NCBI RefSeq assembly: GCF_001514305.1
Contig: NZ_KQ949085.1
Span: 1 to 49,202, forward strand
From: Streptomyces dysideae
Lineage (GTDB): Bacteria; Actinomycetota; Actinomycetes; Streptomycetales; Streptomycetaceae
Reading direction: 5' to 3'
Length of the DNA stretch: 49,202 nucleotides
The notes under the pieces are model-generated. The model did not search any database and was not told where the DNA came from. It worked only from the letters and a program-made list of their open reading frames with translations. The position numbers and the translations under genes are program-made. Positions 1 through 6,911 of this stretch are shown here, piece by piece (within the stretch, counting starts at the first letter, position 1; every line of letters starts with the position of its first letter).

Positions 1-2
1 TC

Positions 3-437
3 GAGCCCACCCATCCGGCCCCGCCCCTCGGGCTGCGCGCCCTCACCGGCCAGACCCCCGGTCTTCAGGTGCTGCCCTTCACCGACGGGGACCAACTGCT
101 GCTCTACACCGAAGGGGTCACCGAGGCCCGCGACCACGGCCGGGAGTTCTACCCGCTCGCCGAAGGGCTGGCCCGCCATGTGTCCGACGAGCCGGCCCGC
201 ACCCTCACCGCCCTCCATGACGAACTGCTGGCCCATGTGGGCGGCCGGCTGCACGACGACGCGGCACTGCTCCTGCTCCGCAAACCGGTGCTGCCCGGCC
301 CGGCATCCGGCGTCGGCGGGGCATCGCACCGATGCCCCGCCGACGGTGGTCCGGCTATTCCCCGGACCACGCGGTCAGTGGGACGCCCAGGGCCACGGGA
401 GTCCCGAAGTTCGGTGTGCCGTCGGCGTTCCGCTTGA
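3..437 (+). CDS. SpoIIE/PP2C-type serine phosphatase, C-terminal fragment (5' end outside window)
   Basis: The reading frame is open from the window edge, so the start lies upstream. It encodes the end of a PP2C/SpoIIE-type phosphatase, recognisable by the LLLYTEGVTEARD segment and the late DDAALLLLR segment, which carries the metal-binding Asp pair typical of the family. Such proteins usually dephosphorylate anti-sigma-factor antagonists in Streptomyces. The family normally stops soon after the DDAALLLLR strand. Here the frame continues for about 50 more low-complexity residues, through a strong hairpin and antisense to a glycosidase remnant. The last part (from about position 290) is therefore probably not native sequence. 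The fragment assignment is firm; the true C-terminus is not. Confidence 0.8.
   Translation, partial: EPTHPAPPLGLRALTGQTPGLQVLPFTDGDQLLLYTEGVTEARDHGREFYPLAEGLARHVSDEPARTLTALHDELLAHVGGRLHDDAALLLLRKPVLPGPASGVGGASHRCPADGGPAIPRTTRSVGRPGPRESRSSVCRRRSA
311..345. terminator. Strong hairpin terminator, 16-bp perfect stem
   Basis: Arms 311-326 and 330-345 are perfectly complementary over 16 bp around a 3-nt loop. The hairpin lies ten bases beyond the TAG stop of the minus-strand GH43 remnant, where an intrinsic terminator of that gene would sit. The phosphatase frame on the plus strand reads straight through it. No U-tract is evident, as is usual in Streptomyces. Confidence 0.75.
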
Positions 438-668
438 ACTTCTGTGCCCTGGTGCTGCGGTTCATGTCACAGCCACCGCTCGCGGAACTGTTGGCGTGGT
501 AGACCATCCAGTCCTCGGTCCCGTCCGGCGACTTGAAGAAGCCGTTGTGACCGGGTCCGTACACGCCGTTGGCGTTGGACCGCTGGAAGACCGGGTTCGG
601 GGACTTGACCCAGGACGAGGAGCTGAGCGGGTCGCCGCCGTTGCAGGTGAGCATGACTTACAGCTGGG
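355..668 (-). pseudogene. GH43-family glycosidase, C-terminal remnant
   Basis: About 100 residues resemble the end of a family 43 glycoside hydrolase (arabinofuranosidase/xylosidase type). The landmarks are CNGGDPLSSSSW, NGVYGPGHNGFF, SPDGTEDWMVYHANSS and a late RAQKF segment. GPGH and the W-x-VYH strand belong to the C-terminal part of the five-bladed propeller. Upstream of an internal ATG at 654 the frame meets TAA where the family would continue, and no further GH43-like sequence is visible before the next gene. The catalytic N-terminal blades and signal peptide are missing, so the fragment should be inactive. Its terminator follows directly. Confidence 0.75.
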
Positions 669-765
669 AGACGGTCGGCGGCGCGGCAGGGGCACTGCGC
701 CGGGTCCTCCTGGTCGGCGCTGACCTGGGGCGGCGCTCACCAGCGAGCTGAGCGAAGGCCGCCGC

Positions 766-2484
766 TCAGGCCCGCAGCGCGCGTCGCAGTCGGCGTCCCA
801 GTACCTCGACGGCGAGGCTGACCAGCAAGGACGCCAGCAGGACGCCGGTGACCACGGGGAAGTCGAAGGCCGCGAGACGCTCGCTGAGCAGCCGGCCCAG
901 CCCCGCCGCGCCGACGACGCCCACGATGGCGGTGTCGCGTACGCAGATCTCGAACCGGTAGAGCGTGTACGTGACCAGGTGGTTCGCGGACGGCGGTCCC
1001 ACGGACACGACGGCCGAGACCACTCGGGGCACACCGGCGTTGCGCAGGGACTCCCGGGGCGTGAGGTCCATCGTCTCCCACGCTTCGGCGACCAGCCGGC
1101 CGAGGATGCCGCCGGTGTAGAGCCCCAGGGCCAGAGCCCCGGGCAGGACACCAGGGAAAAGGCCCAGGAGGGCGACGACGGCCCACACCGTCGGGGGGAT
1201 CGACCGCAGCACCAGGAGCAGCAGCCGGGCGATCCCCCACCCGGCCCGTCGACCCCAGTCCGCCGGGCCGCGCCGCCCGGCGCGTGGCCGACCCGCCCAG
1301 GGGCCCACGACCAGGGTGATCAGGACCGCTACCACCATGGCGAGGACGGCCATGGTCACGGTGTCGAGGACGGCGCCGGTCAGCGCCCGCAGACCGCCCT
1401 CCGGGAGCGCGGGAGGCCACAGGTCGCCGAGCAGCCGACCGGCGCGCTCCTGCGTGCGGGCCGAGACCAGGCCGGCCGGTGAGAGGCCGACCCACCACCA
1501 GGCGGCCACGATCGCCGGCACCACCAGGGCCAGGGACCAGCGGGTCGAGCGGGACAGCCCACGCGGCGACCGGCCCCCGCCCCCGGACCGATCACGCCCG
1601 ACCGACCAGTCGGCACACGTCACCACCGCGACGTCGGAGCGGACACGGCTGCTCCACAGCTCGACCAGCCCCGCGAGGGCCAGCAGCGCCGCGACCAGCG
1701 TCCAGACCTCACCCCAGTTCCGCGACTGCAGACTCACCGTCAGTTCGAACCCCAGACCACCGACACCGGCCACCCCGAGCACGACGGCGGACCGCAGGGC
1801 GCACTCGAACCGGTAGAAGGAGTACGACAGCAGCAGCGGTGCTGTGCCGGGCAGCAGGGCGTACGCCAGCGCGGAGCCACGCTTGGCACCGGCGGCCCGG
1901 AGCGAACGCAGCGGCCCATCGGGTACGGCGTCGAAGGTCTCCCCGAAGACCTGGGCGCTCTGCGCGCCGAAGGGCAGCGCGAGGGCCAGCACGGCGACGA
2001 GCGGGTCGAGGCCGAGCACGCTGACGAGGAACAGCGCCCACACCAACTCGTGCACCGACCGCACGGCCACCAGCGCGCCGCGCAGCACAAGCCGCCCCAC
2101 CCGTACGGGCCACGGCAGCGCACCGCTCCACGCCACGTCACTGAGGACCAGCCCGCCGACCAGGCCGATCACCAGCGCCCCCGCCGTCCCGAGCAGCGCC
2201 AGGGCCAGAGTCGTCGCCGTCGCCTCCAGGACCACGCCGAGGAAGCCCGGGTCCAGGGAGGGGCGCAGCACGGTCGCCGCGAGGTCGTCGAGCAGGGCCA
2301 GACCGCCCCGGTTGACCAGCTCACCGCCCGACGGGACGGCACGGTCAACGGCCCAGGCCAGCAGCCCGGCCACCGCCAGCAGCGCGGTGAGCCTGCGGAG
2401 CAGAATCCGCCGCCCGCTCACGGGCTTTCGCCCCGGCGCGGATACGGTCGGCGGGGTGGGCGGGGCGTCGAGTTGGAGCGTCAT
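766..2484 (-). CDS. ABC transporter permease, two fused PhnE-like domains
   Basis: This 572-residue inner-membrane protein carries two binding-protein-dependent permease domains in one chain. Each half has several hydrophobic segments and an EAA-type coupling loop: around LRSLRAAGAKRGSALAYALLP in the first half and RESLRNAGVPRVVSAVVSVG in the second. PhnE-type permeases are normally single-domain proteins of about 260-290 residues that dimerise, so this is a tandem fusion. Its ATG overlaps the stop of the ATPase gene by four bases (ATGA), which implies translational coupling. Together with the PhnC- and PhnD-like genes it forms a complete importer. The family transports phosphonate, phosphite and related oxyanions; the operon partners here point instead to a sulfur or selenium compound (inference). 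Confidence 0.88.
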   Translation of the reverse strand: MTLQLDAPPTPPTVSAPGRKPVSGRRILLRRLTALLAVAGLLAWAVDRAVPSGGELVNRGGLALLDDLAATVLRPSLDPGFLGVVLEATATTLALALLGTAGALVIGLVGGLVLSDVAWSGALPWPVRVGRLVLRGALVAVRSVHELVWALFLVSVLGLDPLVAVLALALPFGAQSAQVFGETFDAVPDGPLRSLRAAGAKRGSALAYALLPGTAPLLLSYSFYRFECALRSAVVLGVAGVGGLGFELTVSLQSRNWGEVWTLVAALLALAGLVELWSSRVRSDVAVVTCADWSVGRDRSGGGGRSPRGLSRSTRWSLALVVPAIVAAWWWVGLSPAGLVSARTQERAGRLLGDLWPPALPEGGLRALTGAVLDTVTMAVLAMVVAVLITLVVGPWAGRPRAGRRGPADWGRRAGWGIARLLLLVLRSIPPTVWAVVALLGLFPGVLPGALALGLYTGGILGRLVAEAWETMDLTPRESLRNAGVPRVVSAVVSVGPPSANHLVTYTLYRFEICVRDTAIVGVVGAAGLGRLLSERLAAFDFPVVTGVLLASLLVSLAVEVLGRRLRRALRA

Positions 2485-3227
2485 ACGAGCTCATAGAGGT
2501 CGCGCAGGGCCTCGTCGGTCGCCTCGGCGGCCGGGACGTCGAGGACGATCCGGCCCTCGCGCAGGCCCACCACGCGGGTGCAGTGCGCGCGGGCGAGGGC
2601 CGGCTGATGCAGGCTGACGATGAGCGTGCGCACGGTCGGTGAGGCGCCGAGCAGGCCGAGAACCCGCGCGGCACGCACCGGGTCGAGGCTGGACACGGGC
2701 TCGTCGGCCACCACCAACTCCGGCTCCTGCACCAGGAGTCGGGCGATCGCCACCCGCTGCCGCTCGCCGCCGGACAGACGCTCGGTGCGTTCGTACAGCG
2801 CCCAGCCCAGGTCGACCTGTTCGAGCGCGTCGCGGACCACGTCGAGCGAGTGCGGCCAGACCAGCGAGGCCAGCGCGCGGGTGGTGCCCCACCGGCCGAG
2901 CCGGCCCGCGTTGACGTTGTGCACCACCCGGACCTGCTCGATCAGGGCGAGGTCCTGGCTCACCGAGCCGATGCGCCGCTGCAGCAGCCGCCGTTGCCCG
3001 GCCGTCAGGCGTGCGGGGTTCGCACCGAAGACCTCCAGGCTGCCCGTGGTCGGCTCCAACGACCCGTTGAGCAGAGCCAGGAGCGTGCTCTTGCCGGCGC
3101 CGCTGGTGCCGAGCACCGCCACCTTTTCCCCGGCGTGGACGGTGAGGTCCAGCTCGCTCAGGGCCTCGTGCGTGCCGAACCGGCGCCCCGCTCCGCACAG
3201 CCGGATCACCGGTGGAGAGTCGCTCAC
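2481..3227 (-). CDS. ABC transporter ATP-binding protein, PhnC-like
   Basis: A 248-residue ATPase of the phosphonate-importer type. Visible motifs are Walker A GTSGAGKST near residue 40, a Q-loop region around SVSQDLALIEQ, the signature LSGGERQRVAIAR, and Walker B ELVVADEP followed by SSLDP. The switch histidine sits in VSLHQP. It should energise the fused permease encoded just downstream. The start codon overlaps the lipoprotein gene stop by four bases, and its own stop overlaps the permease start in the same way, so the three transporter genes form one coupled unit. Substrate cannot be read from the ATPase. Confidence 0.9.
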   Translation of the reverse strand: MSDSPPVIRLCGAGRRFGTHEALSELDLTVHAGEKVAVLGTSGAGKSTLLALLNGSLEPTTGSLEVFGANPARLTAGQRRLLQRRIGSVSQDLALIEQVRVVHNVNAGRLGRWGTTRALASLVWPHSLDVVRDALEQVDLGWALYERTERLSGGERQRVAIARLLVQEPELVVADEPVSSLDPVRAARVLGLLGASPTVRTLIVSLHQPALARAHCTRVVGLREGRIVLDVPAAEATDEALRDLYELV

Positions 3228-4126
3228 TTCAGCAGCCCCAGGTCGCGGGCCACGTCCTCGATCCGGTCGTAGGCGGAGTTCTTCGTGCGTACGAAGGACT
3301 TGGCGCCGAAGAGCTTCAGCAGCTTCGCGTCCTCGGCGTTCTGGTCGTCGAGGCCGAGGAGCAGGTCCAGCACGTTCTCCTGGGTGCCGTCACCGAAGGT
3401 CTTGTCGAGATCCGGGCGGGCCAGCCAGTGATAGTCGGCGTAGCCGGGAGTGCGCCACAGCACGGCCACCTTGCTCAGGTCGACCTCGCCCGCCTCGACG
3501 GTGGCGTCCCAGACCTGCTTGTTGACGGCCCCGGCCTCGAAGCTGCCGCCCGCGACGAGCTCGATGGTGGCGTCATGGGAGCCGGAGAAGCCGGGCTTCC
3601 CCCGCAACTCACCCTGCTCAAGCCCGGCTTGCCGCATGAAGTACTGCGGCATCAGCCGGCCGGAGGTGGACGTCTCGCTGCCGTAGGTGAAGGTGTGCCC
3701 GGCGAGGCCACGCAACCCGTCCACCTTCTCGAACGGCTTCAGGCCCGAGCCGGTGTGGGCAATGAAGAGGCTGTGGAAGTCGGCGTCGATGTCCCGCTGC
3801 GCGACGGCCGTGGCGCCGGGTACGCGTGCACGTGCCTGGACGCCGGTCAGCCCGCCCATCCAGGCCAGGTGGATGTCGCCGATCTCGAACGCCCGCACCA
3901 CGGCGGTGTAGTCGGTGACGGGTCGGTAGGCCACCTTCAGCCCGGTCGCGTCGGCGAACCGCTCGGCCACGGCGGGGTAGAGCCGGTTCAGCAACTCCGG
4001 GTCCTGGTCCGGAATGGCGGAGATCCCGAGCTGCCGCGTCTCGGACGCGGCCCCGGTCCCGCAGGCGCTGAGCAGGAGCGTCGCTCCGGTGCCGAGGAGC
4101 AGCGTACGTCGGGTCATCGGTTTCAC
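3224..4126 (-). CDS. PhnD-family substrate-binding lipoprotein
   Basis: A 300-residue solute-binding protein. A GTG at 4126 is chosen as start: it overlaps the preceding stop as GTGA and has GAGGTG seven bases upstream, while the internal ATG at 4117 is too far from that site. A twin-arginine-like stretch (MTRRTLLLG) leads into a lipobox LLSAC with the lipidated Cys at residue 22. The body has PhnD-like features: IPDQDPELLNRLYPAV, the VTDYTAVVRAF strand, WMGGLTGVQAR and AQRDIDADFHSLFIA. The IPDQDPE and GGLTGVQ forms resemble the PhnD subgroup that databases name putative selenate-binding proteins (recalled, not searched). The ligand is not established. Confidence 0.87.
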   Translation of the reverse strand: MKPMTRRTLLLGTGATLLLSACGTGAASETRQLGISAIPDQDPELLNRLYPAVAERFADATGLKVAYRPVTDYTAVVRAFEIGDIHLAWMGGLTGVQARARVPGATAVAQRDIDADFHSLFIAHTGSGLKPFEKVDGLRGLAGHTFTYGSETSTSGRLMPQYFMRQAGLEQGELRGKPGFSGSHDATIELVAGGSFEAGAVNKQVWDATVEAGEVDLSKVAVLWRTPGYADYHWLARPDLDKTFGDGTQENVLDLLLGLDDQNAEDAKLLKLFGAKSFVRTKNSAYDRIEDVARDLGLLK

Positions 4127-5049
4127 CGGTCCGACACCTCCTTCTTCTTGTGGTCGACGTTGCTGTGCGAGGCGACGGCCGCGGCGACCAGCGCGACGGA
4201 CAGCAGGAAGGCCGCCGAGGTCGCCGTACCGCCCAACAGCGGGTCGCTGAAGCCGGTCTGGGCGTGCAGGGTCAGCGCGGCCCCGGCAGCGACGGCCGCC
4301 GCCGCCCGGCCGAGGACGGCGCTCCCGCCGCGGGCGGCGACCAGCAGCAGGACACCGGCCAGCACCAGCACCAGGCTGCCGGCGAGGTTGTACCGGCCGA
4401 CGCTGATCATCAGGTCCCAGGCCCGCAGGTAGTGGCCCTTGGCGGCGAGGGGATCGTCCCCCGCCGAGCCCAGCGCGCCGAGGCCGCCGAGGACCACCGC
4501 GATCACGCCCCAGAGCAGGCCGAGCCGGCGGGCGGAGCCGACGCCCGCCCGTAGCGCGTCGACGGCGAACGCCCGCCCGGCCGAGGAGAACAGGATCGCC
4601 ACATGGGCGCCGATCATCAGCCAGTAGGCCCACGGCCACTCGTGCGGGGCCTCGGCGACCGAGAGCCCGATGGACAGCGACATGCCCACCCCGAGAGCCG
4701 CCGCCACCCGCACCCAGGCACCGGTCAGCAGCAGCACCGCCAGGGCGCTCTCGGCGATCAGCACTCCCCAGCCGAAGACCTCGATGTTGGGCAGGACGGC
4801 CTTCTCCACGACCCAGCTGTACGGCGGGAACACCGGGTGGCTCACGGCGAAGGCCGTCCACTTGTAGAGCCCGCCGTCGGCGTCCCCGAAGTCCGGGGGC
4901 ACCTTCCACGACACGTTGTGCAGCCACATCAGGCCGAGCAGCACCCGGAGGAAGGCCGCGCCGCCCGCCTGTCCGCGCGGGACGGGGTCGGTGGCGGGGG
5001 CGAAGAGCCAACCTGCCCGTCGTTTCCCGGAGATGGTTCGCTCACGCAC
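4123..5049 (-). CDS. DoxX/DoxD-like polytopic membrane protein
   Basis: About 308 residues from a GTG at 5049, which has GGGAGGTG about seven bases upstream and overlaps the radical SAM stop by eight bases. The first half resembles the DoxX superfamily, in particular the DoxD subunit of thiosulfate:quinone oxidoreductase. Landmarks are a first helix ending LGLMWLHNVSWKVPPDFG, then GGLYKWTAF, LPNIEVFGWG and EWPWAYWLMIGAH. Further helices follow, about seven or eight in total, with a C-terminal TGFSDPLLGG segment before a charged tail. DoxX-type proteins sit in the membrane and are linked to quinone, sulfur and redox chemistry. Placement between a TusA-like enzyme and an importer supports a sulfur-related role (inference). 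Confidence 0.75.
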   Translation of the reverse strand: MRERTISGKRRAGWLFAPATDPVPRGQAGGAAFLRVLLGLMWLHNVSWKVPPDFGDADGGLYKWTAFAVSHPVFPPYSWVVEKAVLPNIEVFGWGVLIAESALAVLLLTGAWVRVAAALGVGMSLSIGLSVAEAPHEWPWAYWLMIGAHVAILFSSAGRAFAVDALRAGVGSARRLGLLWGVIAVVLGGLGALGSAGDDPLAAKGHYLRAWDLMISVGRYNLAGSLVLVLAGVLLLVAARGGSAVLGRAAAAVAAGAALTLHAQTGFSDPLLGGTATSAAFLLSVALVAAAVASHSNVDHKKKEVSDR

Positions 5050-6148
5050 AGCGGAACACCTCCCGTCCCGACCGCGCTGCCGCGTCCTGCACGGCGAGTG
5101 TGTCCCGTACGACGCCGAAGACCTCGGCCAGCGGCAGCGGGGCGTCGGCGATCCGCAGGTGCGGGTCGGTGACGGCCACCGGGTGCCACCAGGCGCCGTC
5201 CGCGGTGAGCGTCGGCTCCGGCTCCAGGGTGTCGAGGGAGACGTGCACTCCCTGGTCGGCGAAGCCCTCATGGGCCACCGGCCGGATGACCCGGTCCGGT
5301 ACGGCGATCCCGGCGTCGTCGAGGCGCCGGTGCAGCGCGTCCACGCCCTTCGGGTCCTCGTCGTACAGCGTGGCGGCCACCCGCACCCGGAACCCGAGCG
5401 AACGGGCCAGCGTGATCCCGTCGAGCGCCCGCGACCACGACCCCGAGCCTCGTTGCCGGTCGTGCAGTTCGGGCGTGGCCGAGTCGAGGCTGATCTGGAG
5501 CACCACGCCCCGGTCGAGGCTCTCCAGGGTCGCCCGGCGCGTACCCCTCGCGAAGATCATTGCGTTGGTCAGCACGGTGCGCTCCAGACCGGCCGCCGCC
5601 GCGATCAGGGCACCGAGCTGCGGATGCATGAACGGCTCGCCGCCGGTGAAGAACACCTCCCGACCGCCCTGGGCCGCGAACTCCTCGAACACCGCGGCGG
5701 CCACGGCCGGGTCGAACCGCCGGGCCGCGGCCTTCGGTGAGGACTCGGCGCAGCAGTATCCGCAGGCGAGGTTGCAGTCGAAGTTGGTGTAGAGCCACAG
5801 CCGACGGCCCACCGGCGTCCGCTCACCCCGGGTGAAGACCGTGCCCGCCTTGTCCCCCTTGCTCTTGCTCTCGCTTTTGCTCACGGCGAACCACCAGGGG
5901 CCCCCGGCAGACTCGGCGACCTCGCCGACGACGTCGTGCCCGACCAGGTCGGCCCACGCCGGCAGATCGGTGACGACGCTCGCCTCCGCGCTGCGCACAC
6001 CGAGCAGCTGCCCGGGTTCCAGCCGCCTCATCGCCCGCGTGATCAGCAGCAGGAGACCGCTGCCGCAGTCCATGTCGCCGCCGTCGACCAGCGCCTGGAC
6101 CTCGCCGAGCGGAGTCGGCGCCGGATCGGGAATTGTCCGTTTGACCAT
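5042..6148 (-). CDS. Fusion of TusA-like sulfur-carrier domain and radical SAM enzyme
   Basis: About 368 residues from ATG 6148; a TTG at 6181 with AAGGAG eleven bases upstream is an alternative start. Residues 16-90 resemble the TusA/SirA fold: Cys28 in MDCGSG replaces the usual CPxP, followed by RAMRRLEPGQLLGV, then TDLPAWADLVGHDVV and WWFAVSK. A Ser/Lys-rich linker (about 91-100) leads to a radical SAM domain with CNLACGYC (Cys125, Cys129, Cys132) for the 4Fe-4S cluster. GGEP at 169-172 binds SAM, and later strands read LQISLDSA. The C-terminus ends in FRCA with an extra Cys. It is the first gene of a five-gene operon. TusA proteins relay persulfide sulfur, and YedF relatives are tied to selenium. 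The substrate here is unknown. Confidence 0.85.
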   Translation of the reverse strand: MVKRTIPDPAPTPLGEVQALVDGGDMDCGSGLLLLITRAMRRLEPGQLLGVRSAEASVVTDLPAWADLVGHDVVGEVAESAGGPWWFAVSKSESKSKGDKAGTVFTRGERTPVGRRLWLYTNFDCNLACGYCCAESSPKAAARRFDPAVAAAVFEEFAAQGGREVFFTGGEPFMHPQLGALIAAAAGLERTVLTNAMIFARGTRRATLESLDRGVVLQISLDSATPELHDRQRGSGSWSRALDGITLARSLGFRVRVAATLYDEDPKGVDALHRRLDDAGIAVPDRVIRPVAHEGFADQGVHVSLDTLEPEPTLTADGAWWHPVAVTDPHLRIADAPLPLAEVFGVVRDTLAVQDAAARSGREVFRCA

Positions 6149-6262
6149 GGCCGTCACCGTAGCCACGACCAGGCACGGCAAGGAGGGTACGGCTCCTTAC
6201 GGAACCATGACGGCACCTCCCAGCAGGGCCGAGCCGGCCCCACCGGCGCTACCGTCACCACC
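6149..6262. promoter_or_regulatory. Divergent intergenic region of the radical SAM operon and methyltransferase
   Basis: This 114-bp gap must hold the promoters of both divergent units, unless the radical SAM gene starts at the TTG at 6181. On the minus strand AAGGAG lies at 6193-6198. I could not identify clear -35 and -10 boxes or an operator dyad. Confidence 0.35.
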
Positions 6263-6907
6263 ATGACGGACCACGGCATCCCGCGCCCCGACGACGCAGC
6301 GACCCGGACGGAGTTCTGGGAGGGCGTCCACCACAGCAAGGACGTCGACGGAGTCTCCTGGTGGCAGTCGGTCCCGGGACTCTCCCTCGGCCTGGTCGAC
6401 AAGGCCGGGCTCGGCCTCGACGAGCCCGTCATCGATGTGGGTGCCGGCTGGTCGACGCTCGTGGACCACCTCGTCGAACGCGGCTACCGCGACCTGTCGG
6501 CGGTCGACCTGTCGGTCACCGCCCTGCAGACCGTCCGCGACCGGCTGGGTCCGGCGGGCGCGGACGTCGTCCTCACCGTGGCCGACGTCCTCGACCTGCG
6601 CATGGGACGCCAGTACGCGCTGTGGCACGACCGGGCCGTTTACCACTTCCTCACCGAGCCCGACGAACGCGCCGACTACCTCGCCTCGCTGGACCGCTCA
6701 CTGCGACCGGGTGGATGGCTCGTCGTGGCGACGTTCGGCCCGGACGGCCCGACCACATGCAGCGGCCTCCCGATCGTCCGCTACACCCATGCCGAACTCG
6801 CCGCCCAGTTCCCCGGCTACGAACTCGTCGACACCGCCGGTGAGGAACACCTCACTCCGTGGGGCACCTCCCAGCAGTTCACCGCGGTACTGATGCGACG
6901 CCTCTGA
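6263..6907 (+). CDS. Class I SAM-dependent methyltransferase
   Basis: A 214-residue methyltransferase with motif I VIDVGAGWSTLVDHL near residue 60, followed by the acidic strand end DLSAVDLS and a motif IV region around YALWHDRAVYHFL, then LRPGGWLVVATFGPDG. The N-terminal FWEGVHHSKDVDGVSWWQ matches small-molecule methyltransferases of the UbiE/TehB-like type that start with a SWyQ segment. It is divergent from the radical SAM operon, so it may share its regulation. A role in methylating a sulfur or selenium product is possible but rests only on position. The next gene begins five bases after its stop, suggesting co-transcription. Confidence 0.82.
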   Translation: MTDHGIPRPDDAATRTEFWEGVHHSKDVDGVSWWQSVPGLSLGLVDKAGLGLDEPVIDVGAGWSTLVDHLVERGYRDLSAVDLSVTALQTVRDRLGPAGADVVLTVADVLDLRMGRQYALWHDRAVYHFLTEPDERADYLASLDRSLRPGGWLVVATFGPDGPTTCSGLPIVRYTHAELAAQFPGYELVDTAGEEHLTPWGTSQQFTAVLMRRL

Positions 6908-6911
6908 GCTG

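Noticed and set aside
979..2024. Long plus-strand open frames opposite the permease gene
   Set aside because: Arg/Pro/Ala-rich translations with no domains, produced by third-position GC bias opposite a real gene.
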